Assembly: GCA_024636495.1 (NCBI GenBank)
Contig: JAGXGZ010000050.1
Coordinates: 62,001 to 126,000, forward strand
Source: Roseobacter sp.
GTDB taxonomy: Bacteria > Pseudomonadota > Alphaproteobacteria > Rhodobacterales > Rhodobacteraceae
Direction of reading: 5' to 3'
Length of the DNA stretch: 64,000 nucleotides
In this document: positions 7,351 to 15,241 of the stretch, piece by piece
How the letters are laid out: each line of letters begins with the position of its first letter
Position numbering within the stretch: position 1 is the stretch's first letter
The notes under the pieces: model-generated
Seen by the model: the letters and a program-made list of their open reading frames with translations, nothing else
What the model was told of the DNA's origin: nothing
Database searches by the model: none
Made by a program: the position numbers and the translations under genes

Positions 7351-7950
7351 ATGACATTTGATGTATTTTCTGCGCTTGCGCTTTTTACGCTTATCACTTC
7401 GCTGACACCGGGGCCAAACAACCTGATGCTCATGGCGTCAGGGGCGAATTTCGGGTTTGCGCGCACGGTGCCCCATATGCTGGGAATCACCTTTGGCTTT
7501 ATGGCGATGCTGTTGCTGGTTGGCCTTGGCCTGATCCGCGTGTTTGACGCGTTTCCGGTGATCTATACCGTTCTCAAGGTGCTGAGCGTTCTGTATCTGC
7601 TGTTTTTAGCCTACAAGATCGCGACAGCGGCCCCTGCACAGCAAGCCAAGGCAGGCAGCCGGCCGCTAAGCTTTCTGCAAGCGGCAGGGTTCCAATGGAT
7701 CAACCCCAAAGCGTGGGCTTTTGGGCTGAGCATCATTACCATTTACGTCCCTGTATCAGGGTTCGGACCACTTTTTATTGCAGCGCTTGTCGTGGCGGTG
7801 ATGGCCGCCCCATCGGTGACAATCTGGACAGTGATGGGCAAGCAGCTTGCGCGTTTTCTGACCAATCCCCGACGCTTGCGGCTGTTCAATGTAACGATGG
7901 CAATCTTGCTTGTCGCATCCTTGATCCCTGTCCTTTGGCCCGCGTCATAA
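7351..7950 (+). CDS. LysE/RhtB family exporter
   Basis: 199 aa from the ATG at 7351. Inner-membrane exporter of the LysE/RhtB family, which moves amino acids or their derivatives out of the cell. The N-terminal signature LTPGPNNLMLMASGANFGF is clear, and about six hydrophobic segments span the protein. An upstream in-frame start at 7324 would add nine residues that look untranslated. Substrate cannot be read from the sequence. It sits between mcl1 and accA without obvious coupling to either. Confidence 0.85.
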   Translation: MTFDVFSALALFTLITSLTPGPNNLMLMASGANFGFARTVPHMLGITFGFMAMLLLVGLGLIRVFDAFPVIYTVLKVLSVLYLLFLAYKIATAAPAQQAKAGSRPLSFLQAAGFQWINPKAWAFGLSIITIYVPVSGFGPLFIAALVVAVMAAPSVTIWTVMGKQLARFLTNPRRLRLFNVTMAILLVASLIPVLWPAS

Positions 7951-8015
7951 ACAGGTTGCGTTGCAAACATCGCAAATCAGCGCCATATAGCCAGTAACCA
8001 AGCACGGGGCATGTG

Positions 8016-8978
8016 ATGACACAGTATCTGGATTTTGAGAAACCTCTGGCCGAGATCGAGGGCAAGGCCGAAGAGTTGCGCGCCCTTGCGCGATCTTCTG
8101 AAGGGATGGATGTCAGTGCCGAGGCCAAGGGATTGGACCAGAAGGCACATCAGATGCTTGACGACTTATATAAGTCGTTGACCCCATGGCGGAAATGCCA
8201 AGTTGCGCGACACCCCGATCGGCCCCATTGCAAAGACTATATCGAAACGCTTTTTACCGATTACACTCCGCTTGCAGGTGACCGGAACTTTGCCGATGAC
8301 CATGCGGTTATGGGTGGCTTGGCGCGTTTCAACGACGTGCCCGTGATGGTGATCGGTCACGAAAAGGGCAACGACACAAAGTCACGGATCGAACGGAATT
8401 TCGGGATGGCCCGCCCCGAAGGCTACCGCAAAGCTGTGCGATTGTTGGATATGGCGGGTAAGTTTGGCCTGCCGGTTATTACCTTGGTCGACACGCCCGG
8501 TGCCTATCCCGGAAAAGGCGCCGAAGAGCGGGGCCAGTCAGAGGCGATTGCCCGGGCGACAGAGAAATGTTTGCAGATCGGCGTGCCGTTGGTATCGGTC
8601 ATCATTGGCGAAGGCGGGTCAGGCGGGGCTGTGGCCTTTGCAACGGCAAACCGTGTCGCGATGCTTGAGCATTCGGTTTATTCGGTGATTTCGCCCGAGG
8701 GCTGCGCGTCGATCTTGTGGAAAGATTCGGAAAAGATGCGCGAAGCGGCAGAGGCCTTGCGCCTCACGGCACAGGATCTGAAACAGCTGGGCGTCAACGA
8801 CCGGATCATCCCGGAACCGCGCGGTGGGGCGCACCGCGATCCCAAGGCGGCCATCACGTCGGTCGGCAAAGCGATTGCAGGGATGCTTGAGGATTTGAGC
8901 GGCAAAGACAGCAAAGCGTTGATTACCGATCGCCGCAAGAAATTCATGGACCTTGGCTCAAAAGGCTTGGCTGCCTGA
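8016..8978 (+). CDS. accA: Acetyl-CoA carboxylase carboxyltransferase subunit alpha
   Basis: 320 aa from the ATG at 8016; a GTG one codon upstream is also in frame. AccA pairs with AccD to transfer the carboxyl group from carboxybiotin to acetyl-CoA, the first committed step of fatty acid synthesis in the cytoplasm. Diagnostic segments are [14 protein letters not shown] at the N-terminus, the KPEGYRKA-like [17 protein letters not shown], and [23 protein letters not shown] with the following GEGGSGGA oxyanion region. Length is normal. accD is not in the window. A textbook terminator follows. Confidence 0.96.
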   Translation: MTQYLDFEKPLAEIEGKAEELRALARSSEGMDVSAEAKGLDQKAHQMLDDLYKSLTPWRKCQVARHPDRPHCKDYIETLFTDYTPLAGDRNFADDHAVMGGLARFNDVPVMVIGHEKGNDTKSRIERNFGMARPEGYRKAVRLLDMAGKFGLPVITLVDTPGAYPGKGAEERGQSEAIARATEKCLQIGVPLVSVIIGEGGSGGAVAFATANRVAMLEHSVYSVISPEGCASILWKDSEKMREAAEALRLTAQDLKQLGVNDRIIPEPRGGAHRDPKAAITSVGKAIAGMLEDLSGKDSKALITDRRKKFMDLGSKGLAA

Positions 8979-8991
8979 TCTGAGGGGGTGA

Positions 8992-9026
8992 CCGTTTCCT
9001 GACACAGGAAACGGGCCAGACTTTTT
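8992..9026 (+). terminator. Rho-independent terminator of accA
   Basis: Perfect 10-bp stem, CCGTTTCCTG (8992-9001) and CAGGAAACGG (9005-9014), with a 3-nt loop. It is followed by GCCAGACTTTTT, so the T-run starts a few bases after the stem. Confidence 0.85.
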
Positions 9027-9039
9027 GCATAAGTCCGGC

Positions 9040-9690
9040 TTATGTCGCGAGCATCCGCAGCCCTTGCGTAACATCGGTTCTAACGGCCAGACGCAGACCT
9101 GGTTCGTCGCCTGCGCGCAGGGCTGCAATGATCAGCCTGTGGAAATGTGGCGGCTCTGTCCGGCGCAAACGCCCATAAAGCGCGCGCATGGTTGGGCCCA
9201 TTTGCAGCCAAACGGTCTCTGCCATTGCCAGCATCGCGGGCGCTTGGGCACGCAGATACAACGTCCTGTGAAATTCAAGATTTGTCCGAATATAGCCGAC
9301 AGCATCGCGGTGCGCGACTGCTTCGGATACCGCGTTGTTGATCGTTTGCAACCGCTCGATCAGCGCGAAATGGGCGCGCGGCAGGGCGCGGCTGGCAAGT
9401 TCGACTTCGATCAGCGCCCGTAAAGCCGCAAGTTCCTCGATTCGCTCGTTGCTAAGTTCGGGCGTCGAGATGCGGCCCGAGGTGGACATCGTCAACGCCC
9501 CTTCGGCCGCCAGACGGCGTACCGCTTCGCGGGCGGGCGTCATCGACACCTCGTATTCTTTGCCGATGCCCCGCAAGGTCAATGCGTGGCCCGGTGGCAG
9601 GTCGCCATGCATGATACGGCTGCGCAACTGGCGGTACACGCGGTCATGCGCAAGCGGATTGGCATCAAGGGGACGGGGATGAAGGTTCAT
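9040..9690 (-). CDS. GntR family regulator (FadR subfamily, FCD domain)
   Basis: 216 aa from the ATG at 9690, preceded by AAAGG. The N-terminal winged helix (about residues 12-75) includes LRGIGKEYEVSMTPAREAVRRLAAEGAL, the recognition region of GntR proteins. The remainder is an FCD ligand-binding domain with conserved EFHRTLY and HFHRLIIAAL segments, whose Asp/His residues often hold a metal and an organic acid. It faces away from accA. The regulated genes and ligand are unknown; no catabolic partner is immediately adjacent. Confidence 0.85.
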   Translation of the reverse strand: MNLHPRPLDANPLAHDRVYRQLRSRIMHGDLPPGHALTLRGIGKEYEVSMTPAREAVRRLAAEGALTMSTSGRISTPELSNERIEELAALRALIEVELASRALPRAHFALIERLQTINNAVSEAVAHRDAVGYIRTNLEFHRTLYLRAQAPAMLAMAETVWLQMGPTMRALYGRLRRTEPPHFHRLIIAALRAGDEPGLRLAVRTDVTQGLRMLAT

Positions 9691-9779
9691 GACGGCCTTT
9701 GTGATCACAGAAAGTTTGCACGTCAACACATGTTGTTGGCGCAAGCTGGGTGCATAGCGGGTTCGACCCACCCCGCATC

Positions 9780-10469
9780 CTACCCAAAACGGTAGCGGTG
9801 CAGATCACTGCCATTTTTGCGCAACCATCCGCGTGCATCTTTGTAAGGCCCATAGATGCGTTCCACCTCGGCCCAGAAGGCAGGCGAATGGTTCATCTGT
9901 GCCAGATGCGCAACCTCGTGCGCGGCAACATAATCCAACACCTCTGGCGGGGTCAGGATCAACCGCCACGAGAACATCAGTCCCCCATCAGAAGTGCAAG
10001 ATCCCCAACGTGACCGCGTATCGCGAAGGGTCAGTTTTGTGTAAGGCCGCCCCAAGGCCGCCGCATAGTCGTCACAGGCTCCTGCCAGCCTGTCGCGCGC
10101 CAACTCCTTTAGGTGTGCCGCCAATCGAACGGGCACACGGTCTTCGCGTCCGGGCACGGCGATTGACGCATCGCCCAATTGCACGCGCCGCCCCTCTCCC
10201 GGCACAACCCGAACCATCCGCCCACCCAAAGGAAATTCTGCACCGATCCCGATCGGGACGTCCTCGCCGCGCGCGGTCAGATGACCCCGAATCCAGTCTT
10301 CCTTTTCGCGCGCGAACGCGAGGCCTTCAGCCTCTTTCAACCGCTTCGGCATGGTCAGCGTCACGCGCCCGTCAAGCTGCGAGATGCGCAGGGAAATCCG
10401 CTTGGCCCGTGCAGAGCGGCGCAGGATAAGCGGGATCGGCGGATTGCCGGGCAGGATCGGATCGGGCAT
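9780..10469 (-). CDS. YgjP-like M48-type zinc metallopeptidase (DUF45)
   Basis: 229 aa. The C-terminal half has the zinc signature HEVAHLAQMNHSPAFW, with the HExxH core and a third ligand expected further on, and the preceding TRWGSC-like segment DTRSRWGSCTSDGGLMFSWRL typical of the YgjP/SprT-like DUF45 family. The N-terminal part (ILRRSARAKRISLRI) is also family-typical. The enzyme is predicted cytoplasmic, as no signal peptide is visible. Its substrate is unknown. It is downstream of nothing obvious on the minus strand and faces the FYDLN gene divergently. Confidence 0.85.
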   Translation of the reverse strand: MPDPILPGNPPIPLILRRSARAKRISLRISQLDGRVTLTMPKRLKEAEGLAFAREKEDWIRGHLTARGEDVPIGIGAEFPLGGRMVRVVPGEGRRVQLGDASIAVPGREDRVPVRLAAHLKELARDRLAGACDDYAAALGRPYTKLTLRDTRSRWGSCTSDGGLMFSWRLILTPPEVLDYVAAHEVAHLAQMNHSPAFWAEVERIYGPYKDARGWLRKNGSDLHRYRFG

Positions 10470-10582
10470 TTCAGGGTTCCGGACAAACAGGGGGGTGGCG
10501 ATTGCCTTTGACAGTTCCTATCTCATATGGCACTTGCCCTGAATCATCTATACGCAACAACACTTTCAAAAAGGGGACTTCG

Positions 10583-10909
10583 ATGCCCAATGAAGAATGG
10601 GGAACCAAGCGCCTGTGCCCCACAACGGGCAAACGGTTCTACGACCTGAACAAAACACCCATCATCAGCCCATATAGCGGCGAAGTGGTCGAGGTGGACA
10701 ATTCCAAATCCCGCATGATCGCCGCCGACGCCGAGGATGCTGTTACAGCAAAAGCCAAGAAGGCCGACGTTGATGACGACGAAATCCTGGTAGATGACGA
10801 CGATGTGGACGTGGATCTGGATGATGATATTCTGGATGACGACGACGATGACGAAGATACTGTGCCGCTTGACGAAATAGCGGACGTCGCAGCGAATGAC
10901 GACGACTGA
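10583..10909 (+). CDS. FYDLN-acid domain protein (TIGR02300 family)
   Basis: 108 aa from the ATG at 10583, preceded by AAAGGGGAC. The N-terminal 35 residues carry the family hallmark GTKRLCPTTGKRFYDLNKTPIISPY-type sequence, resembling a small zinc-ribbon half-site (one Cys visible). The C-terminal half is almost entirely Asp/Glu, with runs such as DDDDVDVDLDDD. The family is restricted mostly to Alphaproteobacteria and has no known function. The acidic tail suggests binding to basic proteins, metal ions or nucleic-acid-binding surfaces, but this is inference. It ends shortly before tRNA-Ala. Confidence 0.85.
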   Translation: MPNEEWGTKRLCPTTGKRFYDLNKTPIISPYSGEVVEVDNSKSRMIAADAEDAVTAKAKKADVDDDEILVDDDDVDVDLDDDILDDDDDDEDTVPLDEIADVAANDDD

Positions 10910-10921
10910 TTGAAGATTGCA

Positions 10922-10956
10922 AAGGCGGGAATGGATTTTCCCCTTGATCCCGCCTT
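10922..10956 (+). terminator. Possible terminator after the FYDLN gene
   Basis: A 9-bp perfect inverted repeat, AAGGCGGGA (10922-10930) and TCCCGCCTT (10948-10956), with a 17-nt loop containing TTTTCCCC. There is no T-run after the stem, so termination is uncertain. Confidence 0.45.
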
Positions 10957-11027
10957 CGCTTGCGCCTATTCAGCCGCACATCGACCTTCCCAAGGTTGAT
11001 ATTCTACCAGGATCAATGATCCAAGAT

Positions 11028-11103
11028 GGGGCCTTAGCTCAGCTGGGAGAGCGCCTGCATGGCATGCAGGAGGTCAGCGGTTCGATCCCGCTAGGCTCCA
11101 CCA
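11028..11103 (+). tRNA. tRNA-Ala (anticodon GGC)
   Basis: 76 nt including an encoded CCA end. The acceptor arm GGGGCCT pairs with AGGCTCC (one G-U), the D arm contains AGCTCAGCTGGGAGAGC, the anticodon stem CCTGC/GCAGG encloses ATGGCAT with anticodon GGC, and the T arm is GCGGTTCGATCCCGC. It reads GCC codons. A truncated integrase-like frame lies 82 bp downstream, consistent with use of the tRNA 3' end as an attachment site. Confidence 0.97.
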
Positions 11104-11185
11104 AACCTCACCAAGGTATTGAAAACAAACAAAGACCCTTGTTATAAGGCGTTTGTTTACGTGGTTGTTACAGTGAGGTGTTACA

Positions 11186-11284
11186 GTGGCCGCTTTAGAA
11201 CAGATGCCCGGACACCCAAGATTATACCGCCGCAATGCAACCTACTGGCATCGTGCGGCCAGCGTTTCAATCAATTTGCAATAA
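11186..11284 (+). pseudogene. Remnant of a tyrosine-type integrase N-terminus
   Basis: A GTG-initiated frame of 32 codons ends in TAA. Its product contains MPGHPRLYRRNATYWHRAAS, resembling the N-terminal segment (LYRR-x-x-x-YW-x-RAA) of phage and genomic-island tyrosine integrases common in Rhodobacteraceae. Nothing downstream continues the protein in any frame before pobA ends on the other strand. The upstream sequence repeats TGTTACAGTG twice (near 11165 and 11180). Together with the tRNA-Ala gene this looks like the scar of an excised or decayed integrated element. The fragment is short, so the call is tentative. Confidence 0.5.
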
Positions 11285-11315
11285 GTCTCATGCACATTGC
11301 TCCGTCGCGCAAAAT

Positions 11316-12485
11316 CTAGAACGGCAATCCGATGTAATTCTCGGCCAGATCACGCCGTGCGGTTTCGCTTTGTGACAGGTGGCTCAGGGTCGCTTTGCGC
11401 ATTTGGGCTGCAAAACTATCCTCTCCGTCGAATTGGTGCAGCATCGTTGTCATCTGCCAGCTAAAGCGCATCGCCTTCCAAATTCTGGCAAGCGCGCGGT
11501 CTGCATAGCTTTCCACACCCGACATGTTATTCTTCTTTAATGCAGCAATCAGTGCGTCGTGCAGATAATAAACGTCAGACACGGCAAGGTTCAGCCCCTT
11601 GGCACCGGTTGGCGGCACGATATGCGCAGAATCGCCTACCAAAAACAGGCTTCCCCATCTGAGCGGTTCGCTGACAAAAGACCTCAGCGGCGCGATAGAT
11701 TTTTCTATGGAAGGACCCGTGATCATATTTTGGGCGGTCTCGTGCGGCAGGCGCATCTTCAATGCCTCCCAAAAGCGATCATCGCTCCACTCCTCGACCT
11801 TGTCTGTCAGGGGCACCTGAACGTAATAGCGACACAGATTTTCATTGCGCATAGACGCCAAGGCAAACCCGTGGCGCGAATTAGCATAGATCAATTCATG
11901 GTTGGCCGGGGGCGTGCGGGACAGGACGCCAAGCCAGCCGAAGGGGTAAACCCGCTCGAACTCATCGCGCTTCTCGGCCGGGATGGTTTGACGACTGACC
12001 CCGTGAAAGCCGTCACAGCCAGCGACAAACCGACAATCCACACGGTGCAGTACCCCGTCCTTTGTGTATTCAACATAGGGCGCCGTGGTCGCTGCATCTT
12101 GTATCACCACGCCCTCAACCTCGTGCACGATCGTCGTACCGATCGCATCCTGGGCATCATACAGATCAGCTGTCACTTCGGTCTGACCATAGACCATGAC
12201 CTTTTTGCCGGTTAGTTCGTAAAAATTGATGCGCACCATCAGATCGTCATCGGTCAGATAGCAGCCCTCGTGAGGTTGGCCTTCGCGGTCCATTCGATCA
12301 CCGACACCGGCCTCGCGGAGCAGATTGACCGTGCCGTCCTCAAGAACACCTGCACGAATGCGCGCCAAGACGCGCGCGCGGCTGGTACGTTCCAAAATGA
12401 CCGTGTCGACCCCTGCACGGTTAAGCAGTTGCGAAAGCAACAGACCTGATGGCCCGCCTCCGATGATGACAACTTCGGTTTTCAC
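11316..12485 (-). CDS. pobA: 4-hydroxybenzoate 3-monooxygenase
   Basis: 389 aa, a normal length for this flavoprotein. It hydroxylates 4-hydroxybenzoate to protocatechuate using NADPH and oxygen, feeding the beta-ketoadipate pathway. Seen are the FAD dinucleotide-binding GGGPSG near the N-terminus (residues 9-14), ILERTSRARVLARIRAG, the DG motif in CDGFHGVSR, and the second FAD motif GDSAHIVPPTGAKGLNLA. A divergent AraC-type gene starts 94 bp away, the usual arrangement with PobR. No protocatechuate-cleavage genes (pca) are in the window. Confidence 0.95.
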   Translation of the reverse strand: MKTEVVIIGGGPSGLLLSQLLNRAGVDTVILERTSRARVLARIRAGVLEDGTVNLLREAGVGDRMDREGQPHEGCYLTDDDLMVRINFYELTGKKVMVYGQTEVTADLYDAQDAIGTTIVHEVEGVVIQDAATTAPYVEYTKDGVLHRVDCRFVAGCDGFHGVSRQTIPAEKRDEFERVYPFGWLGVLSRTPPANHELIYANSRHGFALASMRNENLCRYYVQVPLTDKVEEWSDDRFWEALKMRLPHETAQNMITGPSIEKSIAPLRSFVSEPLRWGSLFLVGDSAHIVPPTGAKGLNLAVSDVYYLHDALIAALKKNNMSGVESYADRALARIWKAMRFSWQMTTMLHQFDGEDSFAAQMRKATLSHLSQSETARRDLAENYIGLPF

Positions 12486-12579
12486 TGCGAATACCCTTTG
12501 ATTGGTTACCCTCCATATTATAGGCTAAAACCCGGTTCGGTGAATGGACCAACAGCGCAATCACTGGTACTATTCGTGC
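12486..12579. promoter_or_regulatory. Divergent promoter region of pobA and its AraC-type regulator
   Basis: 94 bases between the two start codons, relatively AT-rich, and the expected binding place for the PobR-like activator. I could not identify a specific operator by eye. Confidence 0.5.
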
Positions 12580-13431
12580 ATGACGCAAATGCACCATATA
12601 CCTGATTACGCGCTTTATGGCGAAACTGCCGCCTTCCCAGATGTGGTACATTGCGAACATATAAAGGATCGCGCACCGGATCATGGCTGGCGCATTTCGG
12701 CGCATCGCCATGCGCAACTGGTTCAGGTCTTCTATATCCAATCAGGCAGCGCAGTGGCTGATGTAGATGGGCAGAAATTCACCCTTTCGGACAACCAGCT
12801 GTTTTTTATCCCTGCGCAGGCAGTGCACAGCTTTGCCTTTGCGCCCAATACCCAAGGGATGGTGCAGTCTTTTCCCCTGTCCGTTGTGCACAGTATCGTA
12901 CCCATGAACGCAGACCTTGCCGGCGCGCTGTCTCAACCATTTGTGGCAAGGCCGGAAGCACATCTGCTGGCGATTATGTCGGTGCTGGACGCATCGCTGA
13001 AAACCACCGGGCCTTACCGGACGCATACGGCGGTCGGGCTGGCCCATAGCGTGTTGTCTATGACCGCCGCTTTGAGGGTTTCGCATATCGGCAACCAGCA
13101 ACGCGGCCCTGACCGACGGTTGGCACGATTGGATCAGCTGATTTCAGACCAGCACTCCTTGGGCCGCAATCCATGCGATTACGCGGCTGAAATGGGTCTA
13201 AGCACTGGTCATCTAAGCCGCCTGTGCCGCGCCGCCAAAGGGATGTCTGCCTCCGCATATATAGAGACGCAAATCATTCAAGAGGCGTGCCGACTGCTGG
13301 CATTTACCCAACTTTCCGTGGCCGAGGTCGGGTACCGTCTGGGATATTCCGATCCGTCCTATTTCTCACGACGCTTTCGGGTCGTACAGGGGCAGACGCC
13401 GTCGCTCTATCGGCAACGATTTTCGGGCTAG
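12580..13431 (+). CDS. pobR: AraC family regulator, PobR-like
   Basis: 283 aa from the ATG at 12580 (an ATG at 12544 would add 12 residues). The N-terminal cupin-type sensor domain includes WRISAHRHAQLVQVFYI and FFIPAQAVHSFAF. The C-terminal AraC domain has two helix-turn-helix motifs, one around CDYAAEMGLSTGHLSRLCRAAKG and one ending VAEVGYRLGYSDPSYFSRRFR. Divergence from pobA over 94 bp strongly suggests it activates pobA in response to 4-hydroxybenzoate, as described for AraC-type PobR proteins. The symbol is inferred from that context. Confidence 0.82.
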   Translation: MTQMHHIPDYALYGETAAFPDVVHCEHIKDRAPDHGWRISAHRHAQLVQVFYIQSGSAVADVDGQKFTLSDNQLFFIPAQAVHSFAFAPNTQGMVQSFPLSVVHSIVPMNADLAGALSQPFVARPEAHLLAIMSVLDASLKTTGPYRTHTAVGLAHSVLSMTAALRVSHIGNQQRGPDRRLARLDQLISDQHSLGRNPCDYAAEMGLSTGHLSRLCRAAKGMSASAYIETQIIQEACRLLAFTQLSVAEVGYRLGYSDPSYFSRRFRVVQGQTPSLYRQRFSG

Positions 13432-13576
13432 GGTCAAACCGTATCGAATTTGCCCAAAAATAAGGCACACCGGGAATTGGAGCCCGAAAAACTGCCGAAC
13501 TTCACTGTTTGCCATCGCTCCCCCGGCGAATCCGGCTATCCATAGATCTGATTTTGATGGCGCAGCGGAGGGGCCG

Positions 13577-14416
13577 ATTAACATCGCGACACATATCGAT
13601 CTTGCGCCACAGGCCGTCACCCAGCCCCGGGCTTTGGGTGCTTTGTGCATTGCCAGCAAGACCTATGGGGCAAGCTCCGTTATCGCTGATCTGTACCAAT
13701 CGGGCTGCCTGAAGGCGCTGTTCCCACGCGCCGCTTCTGCTGGGCTGACCGGCGTGTTCCTGAACACCTCTGGCGGGATGACGGGTGGTGACCGCCTCAC
13801 GATTGAGGCGACCGCTGGAGCGCACAGCCGCTTGACCCTGACCTCGCAAGCAGCCGAGCGTGTGTATCTGGCGCAACCCGGCCCCCCGGCGCGGCTGACG
13901 ACGACCCTAAGCGTCGCAGATGGCGCGCGGATCGACTGGCTGCCGCAAGAAACCATCCTGTTCAACGGCTCTGCCCTGCAACGGCGGCTCGAGGTCGATC
14001 TGGCCCCCGATGCGACCTTCTTTGGGGTTGAGCCGCTGGTCTTTGGCCGTGTGTCCATGGGCGAAACACTGACCTCGGGCAGTTTTGCCGACAACATCAC
14101 CATCCGCCGCGACGGTGCCCTCATCTTTGCCGATGCCGTGCGCCTGTCGGGCGATATCGCCGCGCAGCTTTCCGGCCCTGCGACGGCTGCCGGTCACTTT
14201 GCCATAGCCAGCGTGATCTATGCCGCCCCCGATGCCGAGGCATTGCTGACCCCGCTGCGCGCCATGCTGCCCCAAACCGCAGGGGCCAGCCTAATCCGGC
14301 CCGGCGTGCTTTATGCGCGACTGCTGGCCCCCGACAGTTACATCCTGCGCCAATCTTTGGTGCCGATCATCGCCCGCCTGCATGGCGCGGCCCCACCCAA
14401 AACATGGATGCTTTGA
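13577..14416 (+). CDS. ureD: Urease accessory protein UreD
   Basis: About 279 aa if started at the ATT at 13577, which has GGAGGGG at 13567-13573. The first conventional start in frame is a TTG at 13634 with no good ribosome binding site, which would begin inside the first conserved strand ([11 protein letters not shown]). UreD serves as scaffold with UreF and UreG for nickel insertion into apo-urease. Conserved features include [45 protein letters not shown] and the C-terminal WML. It is the first gene of the urease operon and ends one base before ureA. Confidence 0.9.
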   Translation: MNIATHIDLAPQAVTQPRALGALCIASKTYGASSVIADLYQSGCLKALFPRAASAGLTGVFLNTSGGMTGGDRLTIEATAGAHSRLTLTSQAAERVYLAQPGPPARLTTTLSVADGARIDWLPQETILFNGSALQRRLEVDLAPDATFFGVEPLVFGRVSMGETLTSGSFADNITIRRDGALIFADAVRLSGDIAAQLSGPATAAGHFAIASVIYAAPDAEALLTPLRAMLPQTAGASLIRPGVLYARLLAPDSYILRQSLVPIIARLHGAAPPKTWML

Positions 14417-14417
14417 C

Positions 14418-14720
14418 ATGCAGCTCACCCCCCGTGAAAAAGACAAACTACTGATCGCCATGGCGGCCGAGGTCGCGCGCAAGCGGCTGGCCCGCGGCGT
14501 CAAGCTGAACCACCCCGAAGCCATCGCCCTGATCACCGACACCGTGGTTGAGGGGGCACGCGATGGCCGCAGCGTTGCCGATATGATGCAAGCGGGCGCG
14601 CAGGTCATCACCCGCGACCAATGCATGGAAGGCATCCCCGAGATGATCCACGACATTCAGGTCGAAGCCACATTTCCCGACGGTACCAAGCTGGTCACTG
14701 TCCACAACCCTATCCGCTAG
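14418..14720 (+). CDS. ureA: Urease subunit gamma
   Basis: 100 aa, the standard length. Diagnostic segments are [47 protein letters not shown], and [18 protein letters not shown] at the C-terminus. It is the smallest structural subunit of the heterotrimeric bacterial urease, which hydrolyses urea to ammonia and carbamate in the cytoplasm. The ATG at 14418 follows the ureD stop (14414-14416) by one base. Confidence 0.97.
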   Translation: MQLTPREKDKLLIAMAAEVARKRLARGVKLNHPEAIALITDTVVEGARDGRSVADMMQAGAQVITRDQCMEGIPEMIHDIQVEATFPDGTKLVTVHNPIR

Positions 14721-14732
14721 AAAGGCCCCAAC

Positions 14733-14918
14733 ATGAAAAAACTGACCATCCTGCCCGCGCTTATGCTGGCCTCGCCTGCATTGGCCCACCCCGGCCTGCA
14801 CATGACACCGCATGGGGCCGAATGGATGCCGGTCTTTATGGGTCTCGCCGTGATCGCCACAGCCGCCACCGTTGCCCTGCGCGCCCGAGTCAAAGCCAAA
14901 GCAAAGTCGCGCAAATGA
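14733..14918 (+). CDS. Small membrane protein encoded within the urease operon
   Basis: 61 aa, ATG at 14733, in the 12-bp-spaced slot after ureA and overlapping ureB by ATGA. Residues 1-18 look like a signal peptide ending ALA, followed by a His-containing stretch [13 protein letters not shown], then one hydrophobic helix (about 33-50) and a strongly basic tail [12 protein letters not shown]. The predicted form is a periplasmic His-rich N-terminus anchored by a single helix. I know no assigned function. The His residues and the position suggest a role in nickel handling or another urease-related membrane process, which is inference. Similar short frames are found between urease genes of relatives by my recollection. 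Confidence 0.75.
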   Translation: MKKLTILPALMLASPALAHPGLHMTPHGAEWMPVFMGLAVIATAATVALRARVKAKAKSRK

Positions 14919-15220
14919 TCCCCGGTGAAATCCTATGCGCCGAGGGTGACATCACCCTAAACGCAGACCGCGAGGCGATCACGCTGATGGTCGCCAACAC
15001 CGGCGACCGCCCCGTGCAGGTCGGCAGCCACTACCACTTTGCCGAAACCAACCCCGCGCTGGATTTCGACCGCGCAGCCGCCCACGGCTGCCGTCTGGAC
15101 ATCGCAGCAGGCACCGCCGTGCGGTTCGAACCTGGCCAGCGCCGCGAAGTGCAGCTGATCCAGCTGTCAGGCGACCGCAAGGTGTTTGGCTTTAACGGTG
15201 CCGTGATGGGTGCGCTTTAG
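14915..15220 (+). CDS. ureB: Urease subunit beta
   Basis: 101 aa, the usual length. Recognised by [44 protein letters not shown] and [24 protein letters not shown] with the terminal GFNGAVMG. It is the second structural subunit of urease. Its ATG overlaps the stop of the preceding small membrane protein gene (ATGA at 14915-14918), indicating translational coupling. Confidence 0.97.
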   Translation: MIPGEILCAEGDITLNADREAITLMVANTGDRPVQVGSHYHFAETNPALDFDRAAAHGCRLDIAAGTAVRFEPGQRREVQLIQLSGDRKVFGFNGAVMGAL

Positions 15221-15241
15221 GGCGCTAAAAGGAAAATTATA

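Noticed and set aside
13464-13481. Sigma-54-like GGCAC...TTGGA upstream of ureD
   Set aside because: The distance between the two elements is about 3 bp too long for a -24/-12 promoter and the -12 GC is missing.
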